NCBI GenBank assembly: GCA_029783825.1
Contig: JAREIK010002665.1
Location: forward strand, 170,441-234,440
DNA length: 64,000 nucleotides
Source: Sapria himalayana
Lineage: Eukaryota > Streptophyta > Magnoliopsida > Malpighiales > Rafflesiaceae
Direction: 5' to 3'
The position numbers and the translations under genes are program-made. Positions 1 through 11,649 of this stretch are shown here, in pieces (the stretch's first letter is position 1; every line of letters starts with the position of its first letter). The notes under the pieces are model-generated. The model was given only the letters and a program-made list of their open reading frames with translations. It was not told where the DNA came from and ran no database searches.

Positions 1-1209
1 TCACTCAGTTAGCTATTTCTATATATATGATTCCGAACTATCATTTAATATCTTCTCACTTCCAACGAGAATAAAACTCATGATCTATCTACTCTCTTCT
101 ATTATCTATCTTTAAATATTTAATCATTTTCCCAGATTCAAGTTTTACCTTCTCTTTGAAGTCTTTAAAAACTAGAAATACTTCTGATTTCTTCTTCATT
201 GAATATACCCAACATCTTCTTGAGTAATCATCAATGAAATATACAAAGTATGTTGCTCCTCCTCGGGACATTTCTAATGATTTACATATATCAAAATAAA
301 TCAAGTCTATAATATACTCACTCCTAGAAACTGATCCACATAATGATAATTTATACTACTCTCTTATAACATGATGCTAATAAAAAGGTAGATCTACCAA
401 TTTGGGCCTATGAAAGTAATTTTCTATTAGAGAGAATTTTTAAACTGTCCTAACATGTGGCCTATTTTGATATGTCACATCATCATTGACTCTTTTTCAT
501 TTTTAATTGATTTAATATATGCATCACCTTTCTGTATTGTTTCTCTTTTAAGCATGAATAAATTTGATATGATCTTTTCGCCATTCATAATCACAAGCAT
601 GTCTCTCATAATCTTTATCAACTTATTCTCAATATAAGTATTACATCGAAAACTATCTATTTATCTCAAGAAATTGATTTTTTTCTTCAAGTCTTTCACG
701 TGTCATACCTCTTTAATAGTGTAAACCATACCATCTAATATTTTTATATCAATAGTATTACTACTATCAATATTCAAAGCATGATCATCACATATTGCAT
801 AACCTCATGACATTGGTTCATATGTGTGGAACTATTCTCTTCAAGATGTTATGTGTCATGAAGCTCATGAGTCTAATAACTAGACATAACCAAATTATTT
901 TCTACTTTCAACTATTGTCACTTACTATATAGGATGTTGCCATCATCATTGAAACTTGCTATATTCTCTTGAGTATTTGATAACTCAATATCCATACTTT
1001 TTTTCTTAGCTTAGTTAGTACTTAATATTCTTAATTTTTAATATTGATCTGTCATAATTCTGACTCCCACATAAGACATGTTGTGTTGATATCCCTAATT
1101 TCACCATCAAAACTTATATTTGTAGTGCACTAATATATCTGTATTCCTTATTTTTGCGTATGATTTCTTCTTATAAAATAATAGATACAATATTATTGAA
1201 AATTAAATA
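1..1209 (-). pseudogene. Ty1-copia gag-pol fragment (protease, pre-integrase and integrase start)
   Basis: On the minus strand, residues equivalent to the copia integrase core are readable at about 89-330, including FVYFIDDYSRRCWVY and a terminal KIDNRRE, where the family has an RTDNGGE-type end. Further upstream on the same strand (about 350-900) are degenerate matches to the GAG-pre-integrase domain and the protease-to-integrase spacer, best read in the mirrored copy at 47400-48640 (IKMLDGMV, DLKKKSIS, HIKKGHMS). All frames are broken. No LTR is visible: the right side is cut by the hAT insertion at 1218 and the left side leaves the window. Confidence 0.75.
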
Positions 1210-1619
1210 ATCCATAATAGAGGTATCAAAGGATCGTGTTGTGCTGGCATGACCCATTTCTATGTGGCCCAGCCATGCGGCCATATCATGCCAAACACAT
1301 CATGACTACCAAATTATCAGGCTTGGTATAATATGTTTGGCATCGAAGTGTCAGGTCATATTAGGTCACGTCGGGATGTGCCAATTCATGCTTGATCATG
1401 TTAATTTTTAGGCAGAAATCTAACTAATGTATCTTGAAATTTTAATTTTTTATTTTATTATTTATTGAAAATATTAACTTTAAATAAATTAATAATAATA
1501 ATAACATGGTATCATATGAAAAAAAAAATAATTAAAATATAAATGAATCATCAATTGGTATCTATGGTATGGTGGTGAAGATGTAGATGCAGATCAACAT
1601 CTTCATGTATGCATCTAAA

Positions 1620-3400
1620 GCTATCATCACTTGTGGTGACCTTAATATTTTCGATTTCCATATCTTATGAATCATCATATGTCATCTTCTCTTATGTCTT
1701 ATCCTGAATGTCAAACATTGAATCTTCACAATCATTCATGTATGTGCATATATAATATCTGGTCATAGTGTTGATCTTTTATTTTAAATAACATTGGTTA
1801 CCATATAAAACTATACTTCAGTATTATACTAGACATCATATGGGATAGTAGATCATATGTCATCTTATGTAGAATAGGATAGATAGATTCGTATGATTTC
1901 ACAAAAGTAGACATCTAAATTCTTATTATTATATATAAGAACCAATAGCTCGCTCATATTTGACAGACCACTCGATCATTTGCTTCTAACTAACTAATTG
2001 GAGAAGTCATCTCTAAATATAATGTCTATATTTATACTCGAAGCTATGCTACAACTATTATACCTATTTTCATATTACATAAATAAGTTAGTTAATTTTC
2101 ATTGATAAAACCTTCAGGTTGGTGTTCCTAGTTCATGCATGTTGATATGTATGTCAAAATATTTTCTACCTCTTCCATCATACCCTAGTATCTATATACA
2201 CGACCAAGCAATAAAACAATGAAATGGAAGACTAATATTTTAAAAATTTAGTTTCCATTTCAACAACCATGAAACTAAATGTAGGGTACCTCTATGCTTG
2301 TTGGACATTCTACAAATATTACACATACACCTAAGGGAAATACAAGTGTTGAAAGAAAACATTGATGAATATATATTCATCGTGTCAAAAAAATTTTCAA
2401 GAATTTCATAAAATAAATTATTGCATCTTAAGTTATAATCATTAATAATAAATTTGTAACTTTTACTATTGACAGCCAAATATTGTGTGTCGGTAATCAA
2501 AATATTCTAGTAAGTGTAATTTCAATGATGTCTTACATCATTTAGTATTTTTTTTAAGTCTGCTATCAAATAGAGACACCTAAATTCCAGTTGTAAACTA
2601 GGTATCCTAAGATATTTTAATGATTTTTTTTCCTACTGTGGGAGAGGTAACTTTCATTATTGCCTGTACTACCATGAATATTATGTGACACCTACACCTT
2701 TTGAAAATATTACCTAATGGCTAGTCTCTAAAAGTTCTAACAAATATAATAATAGCTACTCTATTATTAGAAATAATATCAGAGATAATACAAAATATTT
2801 TATTCTATTTATCATATTTTTTAAAGATACTCATCATACACTCATATATAGTAATACTATCATGAGAATGGAAGATCTTATGAAATCCTAAAATTTATTT
2901 ATTAAATTTTCATTTTGATTCTACATAATGGGTGGTGAAGCATGCATATGATGCATAATCATAACTAGTCTAGACATTAGATATCACGGATACTACTCAA
3001 CTATATTTTCTAAATTTATTAATTATATATTATATTTCTATTTTATAATATTTTATTATGTCATTCCTACTTGTTGACATATTAATCCTATGATAAGTAG
3101 ATTAGAAATAGGTCTGCATGATACTGACAACCCTAAGATTCTCCGAAAATTTAATTGGAAGATCCATGATCATAATTAATTTGGTCATACCTTTCTTCCT
3201 AAAATGATTATGATATATAGAATGAATCAACGAAGATGAACTAGATCAAACCAGAAAGACCATAGTCCACACCACTAAGTTGGGTTTGCCTGGGATCTAG
3301 TGCATTATGTTTTTTGGTATATTGATCAACATGCATCTTAAAGTAGTTAGTGTTATATATATATATATATATAAATCTTTTGATAATATATATATTGTGT
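1620..3400 (-). pseudogene. hAT transposase remnant, copy 1
   Basis: Minus-strand translation shows scattered hAT transposase segments that align with the better copy at 51865-53790. The clearest is at 2240-2500, where NSKS is followed by a segment ending LRCMCNICRM, which matches the stretch between the RNase-H-like core and the C-terminal dimerisation domain. The segment near 2900-3000 matches the TSDIWTS region. Stops and frameshifts occur throughout. It cannot encode a working transposase. Confidence 0.65.
3354..3373. repeat. (TA)n microsatellite
   Basis: A short pure TA run lies inside hAT copy 1. A matching but differently sized TA run sits at the equivalent place in copy 2 (about 44504-44512) and copy 3 (about 49090-49104), so its length has changed since duplication. 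Confidence 0.8.
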
Positions 3401-4587
3401 TGATTCTTCTTTAATACCCCTATACTTTTTTTTTATTTTAAAGCGAGTATATACAATTGAAGTTCACCTAGTTTTATTTTTATGTGACAAATATGTTTGA
3501 GTCGAAGTCATTAGTGAAAACATAATTTCGATCTTGGACTTCCTAATTGGGTTGTCATTATTATCTATATCTAAGTCAACTTTATTATCGTTATATTTAC
3601 TATTTATCATTTTAAATTTTTTTTCAAATTTATAAATAAAACTAATAATAAATTTACAAACAAATAAAAAAATATACTATAACCGCAACCATTTTATTAT
3701 AGCCAACTTTCCTTTGCAACATCTTAAATCTCTACTAAAATTTCTAATTATAACTTATAGCAAATATGCATAAATTAAATATAAAAATAGTAAAAAAATT
3801 ACAAAAACAAAAAATATAGAAAGAGATAGGAGAGAGAGTTGTAGGAAATAAAATATTCAAAGAAATAAAGAATAAAATTCAAAAAAAAAATTATTCTTTA
3901 TCGTTAGACATTTTTTATATTAAAAAAATTATATATTTTTTAAATTTTTTTTAAATTTGTTTAAATTTTTTTAAAATTTTTTTATAATTTATATGACAAG
4001 AAATCCAATATCCATTGGATTTATGGCATGTAGCTATTGGAAACAATCCTAAGACTACATTTGTTTTAATGATTTTTTTTTTAAAGGTAGCAAAAGTGAC
4101 ATGTTAAGCCTCCCATTATGATTATCGAGACCCGTTGCTTGAAAACTTAGCAACCATTGGGCCTAGAAGGTTTCAAACAAGATCATGTGGCCACATAATT
4201 CGAACCCGACTTATGTGGCTAGGTTTTTTTAAAAAAAAATAAAAAACACTCAACCCAATTGGGTGATTAGTTGATGAGGTGTGATCCATGATGTGTGTCC
4301 CACCCATACACGATCAAGGAGTCATGCCTAACCTAATACAAGGTACTGCTTGCTCCAGCCCAGAATGGCATGAGCAATGCCTTGGGTTGACATTGTACAG
4401 GTCTAAACACAATTATGGATCATGTCATGTCAGGCCTAGCAGGGATAATTCAAGTCATATTTTTTCAGTCCGTAAGAACATTTTTTTTAGATTGATGATG
4501 AGATAATCATTCAGTTCAAGTAAATTTTGAAGTAAAATCTAAATACGTTCAACTTTTTCTATTTTATGACCCACCATAGTAAGTTGA

Positions 4588-5625
4588 TAAAATAGAGTAT
4601 TCGAGGTATTGATATGATTAGTTATCATAGTAGATTATATCATTCGAAGAGTATAAAATCTCCTCTTATATCTTGTTGTCAAATATACTCTATTAGATAG
4701 TGTCAAATATAGATAGATAATTACAATACTATCCATTTCATTCTTGATTCTACTTATATTTAGTAATTTTGGCATACCTTTTGTAATTGTATTTAAGTAA
4801 TTATATTTCCTCAAAATTATTTAGATTTTTATTTTTCATAATGATAAATTATTCACATTAAATTTTTCTATTCCAAATTTTATTGATATCTATTTCATTT
4901 TTAGAGTAAATACTATATGAGAATAATAATAACTATTTATATTAATTCACAAAAAAGATTAACATGAAATTGAAATAGTCATAATATCATATTAAAAACA
5001 ATAAACCTTGAAGTTCTTATCACCTTTTTGATAAATTTTTCTTAGACATGCATAACTATAAAAATTATTATCCTAAACTTCCCTATGAGACCACTATTAT
5101 AAAAATAAAATTTGTAGCAATAATTTAAAAATAGAAAACTAAATCCTAAAATAATAAAATAAACTAGACAATAAACAAAATATAAACTAAAAGAGAATTG
5201 AGACTGATAATTTATAATGGAGGAGAAATATTCTTTTATACAAAAAAATAAATTAGGAATCTCAAATAAATTTTTGAAGTGGTCAATATGTCATTCATGC
5301 TCAAGTGTAATGGATGTTTGGTGGTGCTTGGATAATGATTTGAATGTGCGAAGAACATGTTCAATGTGCTCGGATTTATCCGCTAAATGAGTGTAGTACT
5401 AGATATAATTTGCTGGGATCCAAGAATTAAATTTTCCAATTTGAATTTCAAATCAGGTACTTTAATTAAAATTTATAATTTCATTTAATTTAAATTTTTT
5501 GATTGTAATGGATATTTAGTTTGTTATTTAATTTGATATGGTTTTGTTTTATTTTGACACAATGTAATTTGTGTATCTCGTTGTATATTCTGCCAAGATG
5601 TGAGACAATATAATTTAGAAAAAAC
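4588..5625. other. AT-rich intergenic stretch, nothing recognised
   Basis: I see no coding similarity, RNA gene or element terminus here. The segment is AT-rich with many short A and T runs. It begins exactly where similarity to the 43-kb arm ends, so it may preserve the original flank of the duplicated block. Confidence 0.5.
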
Positions 5626-6023
5626 AAATGATATCAAGCTCACACATAGTCATAGCACAAGGTATGACTCAATTCATGAATGTCTAGCATGACACAACTT
5701 ATTTCAGACTCGTGCATGAAAGTGTAATGGTTCGGCCCATAGCATTGCTCAGGCCATGCCAGGCAAAATTTCTTGGCACAACACAACCTAGCATGACAAG
5801 TCGTGCAGACCAATTTTAGGACAACTGGCCAAATAGGCTAGACTGGCCAAGCCTGATCCAACTTCGCATGAACCAACGCCACCTAAGAAAAAGGTATTCC
5901 AATAGACTATATCAGATTACCCATTTTTAGAATCATGATGACATTGCACAACCCGACATGGTGACCAAGTTGGGCCTAAAAAAAATATCGTGCCAACATG
6001 ACATGACTCATTTGACACTTCTA
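5626..6023. mobile_element. Short non-autonomous hAT element (about 398 bp)
   Basis: The right end reads CATTTGACACTTCTA, reverse complement TAGAAGTGTCAAATG, a good plant hAT terminus. The left end AAATGATATCAAGC is a weaker match. Flanking octamers GAAAAAAC (5618-5625) and GGAAAATC (6024-6031) agree at 6 of 8 positions and look like a decayed 8-bp target duplication. The interior is GC-richer than its surroundings and carries repeated GGCATG, GCACAA and CCAAG-type motifs with no coding potential. Confidence 0.6.
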
Positions 6024-6890
6024 GGAAAATCATAACTTAATTTTGAATATATTTATAATTGAGTATTTTTTTAAAATTATAAAATATTTTGACAATATAT
6101 ATATTATGAATGTCAAGTTAAAATTTCAATCTAAATAAAAATTAATCTGAGAGGAATTAAAATTAAATCTTTGTATTATAAAAATTTAAAAATAAAATTC
6201 ATGAAATTTGATTCAAGTTAAATTGAAAGTTTTATGTTTATCATAGAATTTGAAGATTTAAATTCCATTCTAATAAAAATTTAATTTTTAAGGAAACATA
6301 AATATATATTTTAGGAAACAAACAAAAAATTAATGGATTCCATAGTGCCAACCTTAATAGTTTTCTCAATAAATATGACTCCAATGTGTATAGAATTGAC
6401 CTGATAACCAAGTCTTTTTTATATTACAAGAGTTTTTGACTGATCATAATACCAACTTGTTGGGGCTGCTATAATTGGCAGGCCAAGCATATTAAATTTG
6501 TTTGGGAAAATTGCTTTACTTAAAAAGTAAATTTGATTTAATTTTATTTTGGTTTATTTTTTGGAAGTTTAAATTTATGAGAATTTATGTTTTGGTGTAT
6601 TGAAGATAATTAAAAATAGTAAATTTATGAGAACTTATAGTTGGCAGGCCAAGCCAAGCCAACACACAGATACACACACAAATTAATAAGAATTTGTGTG
6701 CGTGCGTGCGTATGTGTCAAATCAATTTGCAAATGTTTGAGAATAAGCTTTGATTCTTTCATTTTATTTCACCTTCTCTAAATTAGTTAGAATTTTAATG
6801 TTTTGCCTTTTTTTTTTTTTTGCAGAACTTAAGATGATCAAAAGTAGAAAAAGTAGATCAAAAGTTCCTAACATGATACACATCCACCAT
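6024..6890. other. AT-rich stretch with a short (AC/GT) imperfect hairpin
   Basis: No gene is recognised. Around 6660-6715 a CACACAAATT segment is followed by AATTTGTGTGCGTGCG, giving a small AC/GT inverted repeat. A duplicated phrase TTGGCAGGCCAAGC occurs near 6475 and 6642. A T-rich run ending in TGCAG near 6825 looks like a plant 3' splice site on the plus strand, but no exon similarity follows. Confidence 0.45.
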
Positions 6891-7607
6891 TGCCATTCTT
6901 AAAAAACATTGTAAGACACCAATTTACGTTTAGAACATTCATCTGTTACATTAACTGTGAGAAACAACATAGCTGTTGAATTACAACAGAATGCAAAAGC
7001 AAGACAAGTTACTTGCATCTTTTTTTGGAACTTGAAATACAGCTGAACCAGAAATTCATGGGCATGATCTTCTATGAAGCAATCATCCATTTGCATTGCC
7101 TTTTCAAATCAATACTTTGTTCCTGAGATTGTGAGAGTGATGTATCTTATAATAACCAAATCAAATTAAAAAGAACAGTGCCACGATGTTGATTAACTAT
7201 CTGCCGTGAACCCTACGGAAAGAACAAATTCATATACCAAAATGTAGAATACATAGATCAAATCATGCATTCATACTTTCTCGTTTGAAAATTTAGAGTT
7301 GGGAGAAATCTAACGAAAAGACAGAGATGGGTGATATGGCTGAGAAATGAAAACATCATATTGCTCGCCCCCCCCCCCCCCCCCCCCCCCCCCCCACAGC
7401 ATATTGAGATCTAGCAAAAACATGATCGGTTTAATATGAGCACTAATTATGGTTTTGCAACACAGACAACCTTGACTGTTTAATATTCATGTCGAATCTA
7501 AAACGATAAAATGTTGATACTTGACTGCTTATGAGTAAAATTAAATATTCTAATTGTGCAACTTCAAAAGATACACGAACAAAACAATAAATTACAGAAT
7601 AGTGGGC
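6891..7607. other. Probable 3' flank or UTR of the small minus-strand gene
   Basis: This stretch is less AT-rich than the surrounding element debris and shows no similarity to repeats elsewhere in the window. It lies directly downstream of the 45-residue reading frame on the minus strand, so it could contain 3' UTR, possibly with an acceptor-like TTCTTTCCGTAG on the minus strand near 7213. That is inference. It is interrupted by a 28-base C run. Confidence 0.35.
7368..7395. repeat. Poly-C homopolymer, 28 bases
   Basis: Uninterrupted C from 7368 to 7395. It is the longest C or G run in the window; others are 12 G at 22043-22054 and 17 C at 51179-51195. The length in an assembly should be treated as approximate. 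Confidence 0.9.
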
Positions 7608-7745
7608 CTACGTCTGTTTGGAGTAAGAAGAAGAAGAAACGCGCTTATTTCGGAACACCATGTAACCCACAGGAAACACTACTCCCATCATCATTATGAA
7701 CGCGCCGGCCAAGTATCTTAGTGGACTCGGTGGCTCCACCTCCAT
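7608..7745 (-). CDS. Small conserved single-pass membrane protein (45 aa), hypothetical
   Basis: The ATG at 7745 opens an intact 45-codon frame ending in TAG at 7608. The product starts MEVEPPSPLRYLAG, has one strong hydrophobic segment (about residues 10-30, AGAFIMMMGVVFPVGYMVF), and ends in a basic, serine-rich tail (FRNKR, then SSSSYSKQT). I recall short plant proteins of unknown function with a nearly identical PPSPLRYL...MMFRNKR...SKQT layout, but I cannot confirm this without a search. This ATG is preferred over an upstream in-frame ATG at 7892. Just before it, TTTGATGCAG resembles a 3' splice site, so residues upstream are probably intron or UTR, and an untranslated first exon may lie beyond. 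The frame has no stop or frameshift, unlike everything around it. A copia LTR starts about 460 bp upstream, so promoter integrity is uncertain. Confidence 0.5.
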   Translation of the reverse strand: MEVEPPSPLRYLAGAFIMMMGVVFPVGYMVFRNKRVSSSSYSKQT

Positions 7746-8207
7746 GAATCTTCCATGCTGCATCAAATCATGATCCCCATTGTTAAAATGAATACAAATT
7801 TGGGTTGTATACTCAGAAGCCAAATTTTCAGATTTATATGAATATACTTTCAATGCTTGCGCAGAGATTATAGCTTCTGTTTTTCTGTCCACATATCAGT
7901 TCAGAAAACATCAATTCTAACGTTGATTTTTTGTCCGAACAGCGTTGATTTTTGTTTCGAATTATCTGAAAAACAGTTTCAATTTTGCCGGCCGAGACTA
8001 TCAATTAATTAAAAGACTTACAACTACGGGCATTTTCATTATTGAACAGGTTTCGGAATTCGGAACGATCAAACGTCAAAATTGATTCGGTTAATGGAAG
8101 TCTGAGGGGTGTTGGGGGGGAGGCATGAGACCTCAAACTGTTATTGAATTAAGTTTTTCTTTAAGTAAATTTTATTTGTTAATATTACAATAAATCTTAA
8201 ATATACA
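7746..8207. other. Upstream region of the small gene, up to the copia LTR
   Basis: This may contain the intron and first exon of the minus-strand gene. It has non-repetitive, less AT-rich sequence with a G run near 8113. I could not place a convincing donor site or promoter. The copia element begins at 8208. Confidence 0.35.
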
Positions 8208-8523
8208 TGTTTATTTTGAATAATATTATGCATGTCCATAAACTCTTCATTAATCTTTTACTATTGATATTCTTGTTATTATTATTATTCATAGATTAAT
8301 GTGTATTAATTGGCATGAATTAATATGTATTCATTGGTATATTTATTTGTATATTGATGTATATATTAATTGACGTAATTATATACACATTAATGTATTC
8401 ATGTATTAAACCCTATAAATAAGGAGTCTTTGTGAGAGTCAGTAGATACTTGAAGGAATAATAAATATCTCTCATGTTGTTTCTCATATAACTTTCGCTC
8501 TTTTGTCATTCTATTTCATAATA
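8208..8523 (+). repeat. 5' LTR of copia C
   Basis: Begins TGTTTATTTTG and aligns with 13361-13666 along its length, with shared phrases such as TATTGATATTCTTGT and CATTGGTATATTTATTTGT. It ends at TTCATAATA, just before the PBS-like sequence. Confidence 0.75.
8414..8421 (+). promoter_or_regulatory. LTR TATA box (copia C, 5' LTR)
   Basis: TATAAATA lies in the 5' LTR, and the identical motif is at 13560-13567 in the 3' LTR. Position and conservation fit the retrotransposon promoter. Activity is inferred only. Confidence 0.5.
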
Positions 8524-8539
8524 CGTTATCAACACAAAG
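8524..8539 (+). other. Primer-binding-site-like sequence of copia C
   Basis: CGTTATCAACACAAAG directly follows the 5' LTR. TTATCA plus the purine-rich tail resembles a degenerate version of the usual initiator-Met tRNA complement TGGTATCAGAG. Several positions differ. Confidence 0.4.
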
Positions 8540-8588
8540 TTCTACTTGATTTTCAAGAGATATATTGAAGGTATATTAGAGTATTATT

Positions 8589-9480
8589 ATGACGAATCTT
8601 GGGAAATTGGAATTTATGGCTTTTAATATCATAGGAAAAAATTTCTTGTCATGGATACTAGAAGCTGAAATCTATCTATATGCAAATGGTCTTGGAGATA
8701 CAATTAAAGAAAAGAATGCAACATTCATTCAAGAAAAAGCTAAAATGATGATTTTTCTTTGTCGTCACCTTCATGAAGGATTGAAAACTAAACATTTCAC
8801 TGTAAAGGATCCACTTATTCTATGGAACAATTTGAACGAAAGATATGAACATCAAAGAACGGTAATTCTTCCAAAATCTTGCTATGACTGGATATATTTG
8901 AGACTGCAAGATTTTAAATCTGTGAGTGAGTATAACTCAGTAATATTTAGAATTAGTTCTGAATTACAGTTATGTGAAGAAAAAAAAATTACTAATGATG
9001 ATATGTTGGAGAAAACATTCTCCACTTTTCATGCATTCAATGTGCTCCTGCAGCATCAATATCATGAAAAAGACTTTAGGAAATATTATGAATTCATGTA
9101 TTCTTGTGGCCGAACAAAACAATAAGCTTTTGATGAAAAATCACGAGGCTCGTCCAACTGGTTTGGCTCCATTCCAAGTAGTGAATGTGGTAACATATCA
9201 TCCTTATAATGACAAAGTCGAGGCCGTAGTCATGATTGTGGTCGTGATCTTAGTAGACATCATGGACATGGACGAGGGCGTGGTCGTAATAGTTACAATT
9301 ATAATCGACAACCCAAGAATGTGTTAGAATATTAAAAAGGAGAGAATATTGAAAATGACAACAAAAGTGATGAAAATAACAAAATGGTGACAGATTTATG
9401 CTATCGTTGCGGCATGAAAGTCCATTAGTCACATACCTGCCGTACACCAAAATATTTGGTTGATCACTACCAAGAATCGA
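8589..9480 (+). pseudogene. Copia C gag (UBN2-type) with zinc knuckle, frameshifted
   Basis: The frame from 8589 opens MTNLGKLEFMAF and runs 178 codons with the gag_UBN2 layout: FLSWILEAEIYL near the start, DPLILWNNLNERYEHQ in the middle, and FSTFHAFNVLLQ near its end. A frameshift near 9100 moves the rest into another frame (AEQNNKLLMKNHEARPTG at about 9109-9162), followed by a degraded basic region. A CCHC knuckle (CYRCGMKVH, then SHTC) is readable at about 9400-9440, with an in-frame stop between H and S. Gag would form the virus-like particle. This copy cannot make a full-length one. Confidence 0.8.
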
Positions 9481-9789
9481 TGAAAAAGAAATATAAAAAG
9501 TGGTAAAGACAAATTTTGTTTCTAAGGATGAGAGTATTGATCACGACCTTTATGATATGACTCATCTGGGTATTGCTAATTTCTTTATTCAGCCTGAAGT
9601 GAATATTTTCTGTTTATATTTTCAGTTTAGTGATGAAAATCTCCAAAAATAAAATATTTTCCGTTTATATTAATGTATTTAGGTCTACTATTATGAAAGT
9701 CATCGTATTATTGAATAATGAATTTTTTTTGTTGTGTTATTTTATGATTTTCTTATTATATATCTTGTTTCTCAAGAAGAAAATAGAAA

Positions 9790-11541
9790 CCCATATGGTG
9801 GGATCCTCAATCAGTGATAATGGTATGCGTCTCTCAGATAGTGCATCAACGCATACTATACTTAAGGATAAAAAATTTCTTTTACTTTTTAATAATGTAA
9901 GGATCAAATGTGAATACAATATCGAGCAGTATAAAATTTATTGAGGGCTCCGGAAGAGCTAATATATTGTTACTCGGAGGAACAAAAATTCATATTGATG
10001 ATGCATTATATTCTGCAAAGTCTCAAAGAAATTTGTTGAGTTTTAAAGATATTCAATTGAAATGAATATCATATTAAGATTACGAATGAAGATGATACTG
10101 AGTATTTATATATCACCAACATTGTCTTGGGTAAAAAAAATATATTGGAAAAGTTACCTACTTTTTCCTCTGGTTTGTACTACACAAACATAAGCACAAT
10201 CGAGACACATACCATAATAAACCAGAAGTTTATTGATGAAAATAATTTTATTGTTTAGCATGACCGATTGGGACATCCTGGGTCTATAATGATGTGGTGA
10301 ATCATTAACAATTCAAGTGGGCATTCACTAAAAAATCAAACGATTTTTCTGTCTGATGAGCCCTCATGTGTTGCTTGTTCTCAAGGGAAATTAATTATAA
10401 GTTCATCACCAACAAAAATAAGGACATAACCTCTTGCATTTTTGCAATGTATACAAGGTGATGTATGTAGGACTATTCATCCACCATGTGGGCCATTTTG
10501 ATATCTTATGATTCTGATTGATGCATCAACGAGATGGACACATGTCTATTTATTATCAACGAGTAACCAAGCATTTGCAAGATTGCTTGCTCAAATAATT
10601 TGGTTACGGGATCATTTTCTAGATTTCTAATTAAGTCAATTAGTCTTAATAATGCTGAAGAATTTACTTCCCAAGCTTTTAATGATTATTGTATACCTAT
10701 TTAAATAATTATTGAACATCCTGTAACATATGTTCATACACAAAACGGTCTTGCAAAATTGTTTATTAAATGCTTTCAATTAATTGCAAGGTCATTACTA
10801 ATGAGGACGAAGCTCCCAACATCTACTTGGGGCCACGCTATTTTGCATGCAATAATACTGATTCGTATTAGACCAACAAATTATCATGAGTTCTTTCCTT
10901 TACAATTAGTTTTTAGTTGAGAACCAAATATTTCTCATCTAAAGATTTTTGGGTGTGCGGTATATATTCCGATTACTCCACTACAATGCACTAAGATGGG
11001 TCCCCAAAGAAGATTGAGAATACATGTTGGATATGAATCTCCATCGATAATCAAATATTTAAAGCCATCAACTGGAGATTTATTTACGGCTCATTTTGTT
11101 GATCATCATTTTTTTAATCAGATTTTCCAACTTTAAAGAAAGAAAATAAATAGTTGGAAAAAGCTATTAGTTGGAATCAATTGTCGTTGTCTCATCTTGA
11201 CCATCGCACAAATGAATGTTAACTAAAAGTTCAAAAAGATTATTTATTTGCAAAATTTAGCAAATCAATTGCCAGATGTATTTACTAATTCGAAGAGAGT
11301 AACTACATCCTACATACCACCTGCTAATGCTCCAGTTAGAATTGATGTCCCTGTAGGACAATCTGTTGCTAATGAACCTAAAACATCAGTGAAACATGGT
11401 CGACCAGTTGGTTCCAAAGATAAAAATTTTCAGAAAAGAAAAGGATCAAATGATCGAGTTGAGGAATTGATGGATCTAGAAGAGTCCCTAGTTGTAATTT
11501 CAAAAGAAATTCAGGTACCTGAAACTTATGACAATCAATAG
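9790..11541 (+). pseudogene. Copia C protease and integrase region plus linker, broken
   Basis: The protease remnant at about 9800-9940 reads RLSDSASTHTILKDKKF, corresponding to the LADSATTHTILKD signature of this clade. The pre-integrase HPGS and C-x-x-C (CVACSQGKL) motifs fall at 10270-10400. The integrase core at 10460-10960 shows DVCRTIHPPCGPF, LIDASTRW, NNAEEFTSQAF and IFGCAVY. The frame from 11248 to 11541 (97 codons, with GRPVGSKDKN) is the linker between integrase and RT. Stops interrupt the catalytic core, for example near 10500 and 10917. Confidence 0.8.
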
Positions 11542-11649
11542 ATCTCGATAAATGATGTCACAACTGGTCAAAGGTGGAATCAGAATAAATTCGAATATTT
11601 GCCTATAATGTGGCACTCAACATTGTTAATGTCAATAAGGACCTTGAGC

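Larger units (their letters stand above)
1218..4460 (-). mobile_element. Decayed hAT-Ac element, copy 1
   Basis: The terminus TAGAGGTATCAAAGG starts at 1218 and is preceded by ATCCATAA (1210-1217). The mirrored copy has TTATGGAT just outside its terminus, so this is the old 8-bp target duplication. GC-richer subterminal sequence with GGCATGA-type motifs follows, as in other plant hAT elements here. Transposase remnants run on the minus strand. The far terminus is not intact: alignment with copy 3 (ends 50223) stops near 4460, and no TIR or second TSD is visible. The boundary there is approximate. Confidence 0.7.
1..4587. repeat. Arm 1 of a large inverted duplication (copia fragment plus hAT)
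   Basis: This block is the reverse complement of 43241-48622. The matching landmarks are the copia integrase remnant, the hAT terminus and its 8-bp target duplication, the hAT transposase remnants, and the subterminal stretch around 4280-4500. Homology reaches about 4587, where the other arm abuts a CACTA terminus, and it runs off the window at base 1. In sampled stretches the arms differ at very roughly one base in eight to ten by eye. The same host junctions (copia flank, TSD, hAT end) occur in both arms, so the unit was duplicated after the hAT had inserted; these are not two independent insertions. Confidence 0.85.

Noticed and set aside
3061..3300. Apparent gene-like segment with many short frames
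   Set aside because: It is the decayed middle of the hAT transposase, matching 44600-44800 and 48780-49000, not a separate gene.
4288..4506. Open frame of 72 codons that is conserved at 43339-43542 (minus)
   Set aside because: Conservation between the two places is explained by the inverted duplication. It lies in hAT subterminal, GC-richer sequence and resembles no protein family. The frame is incidental.
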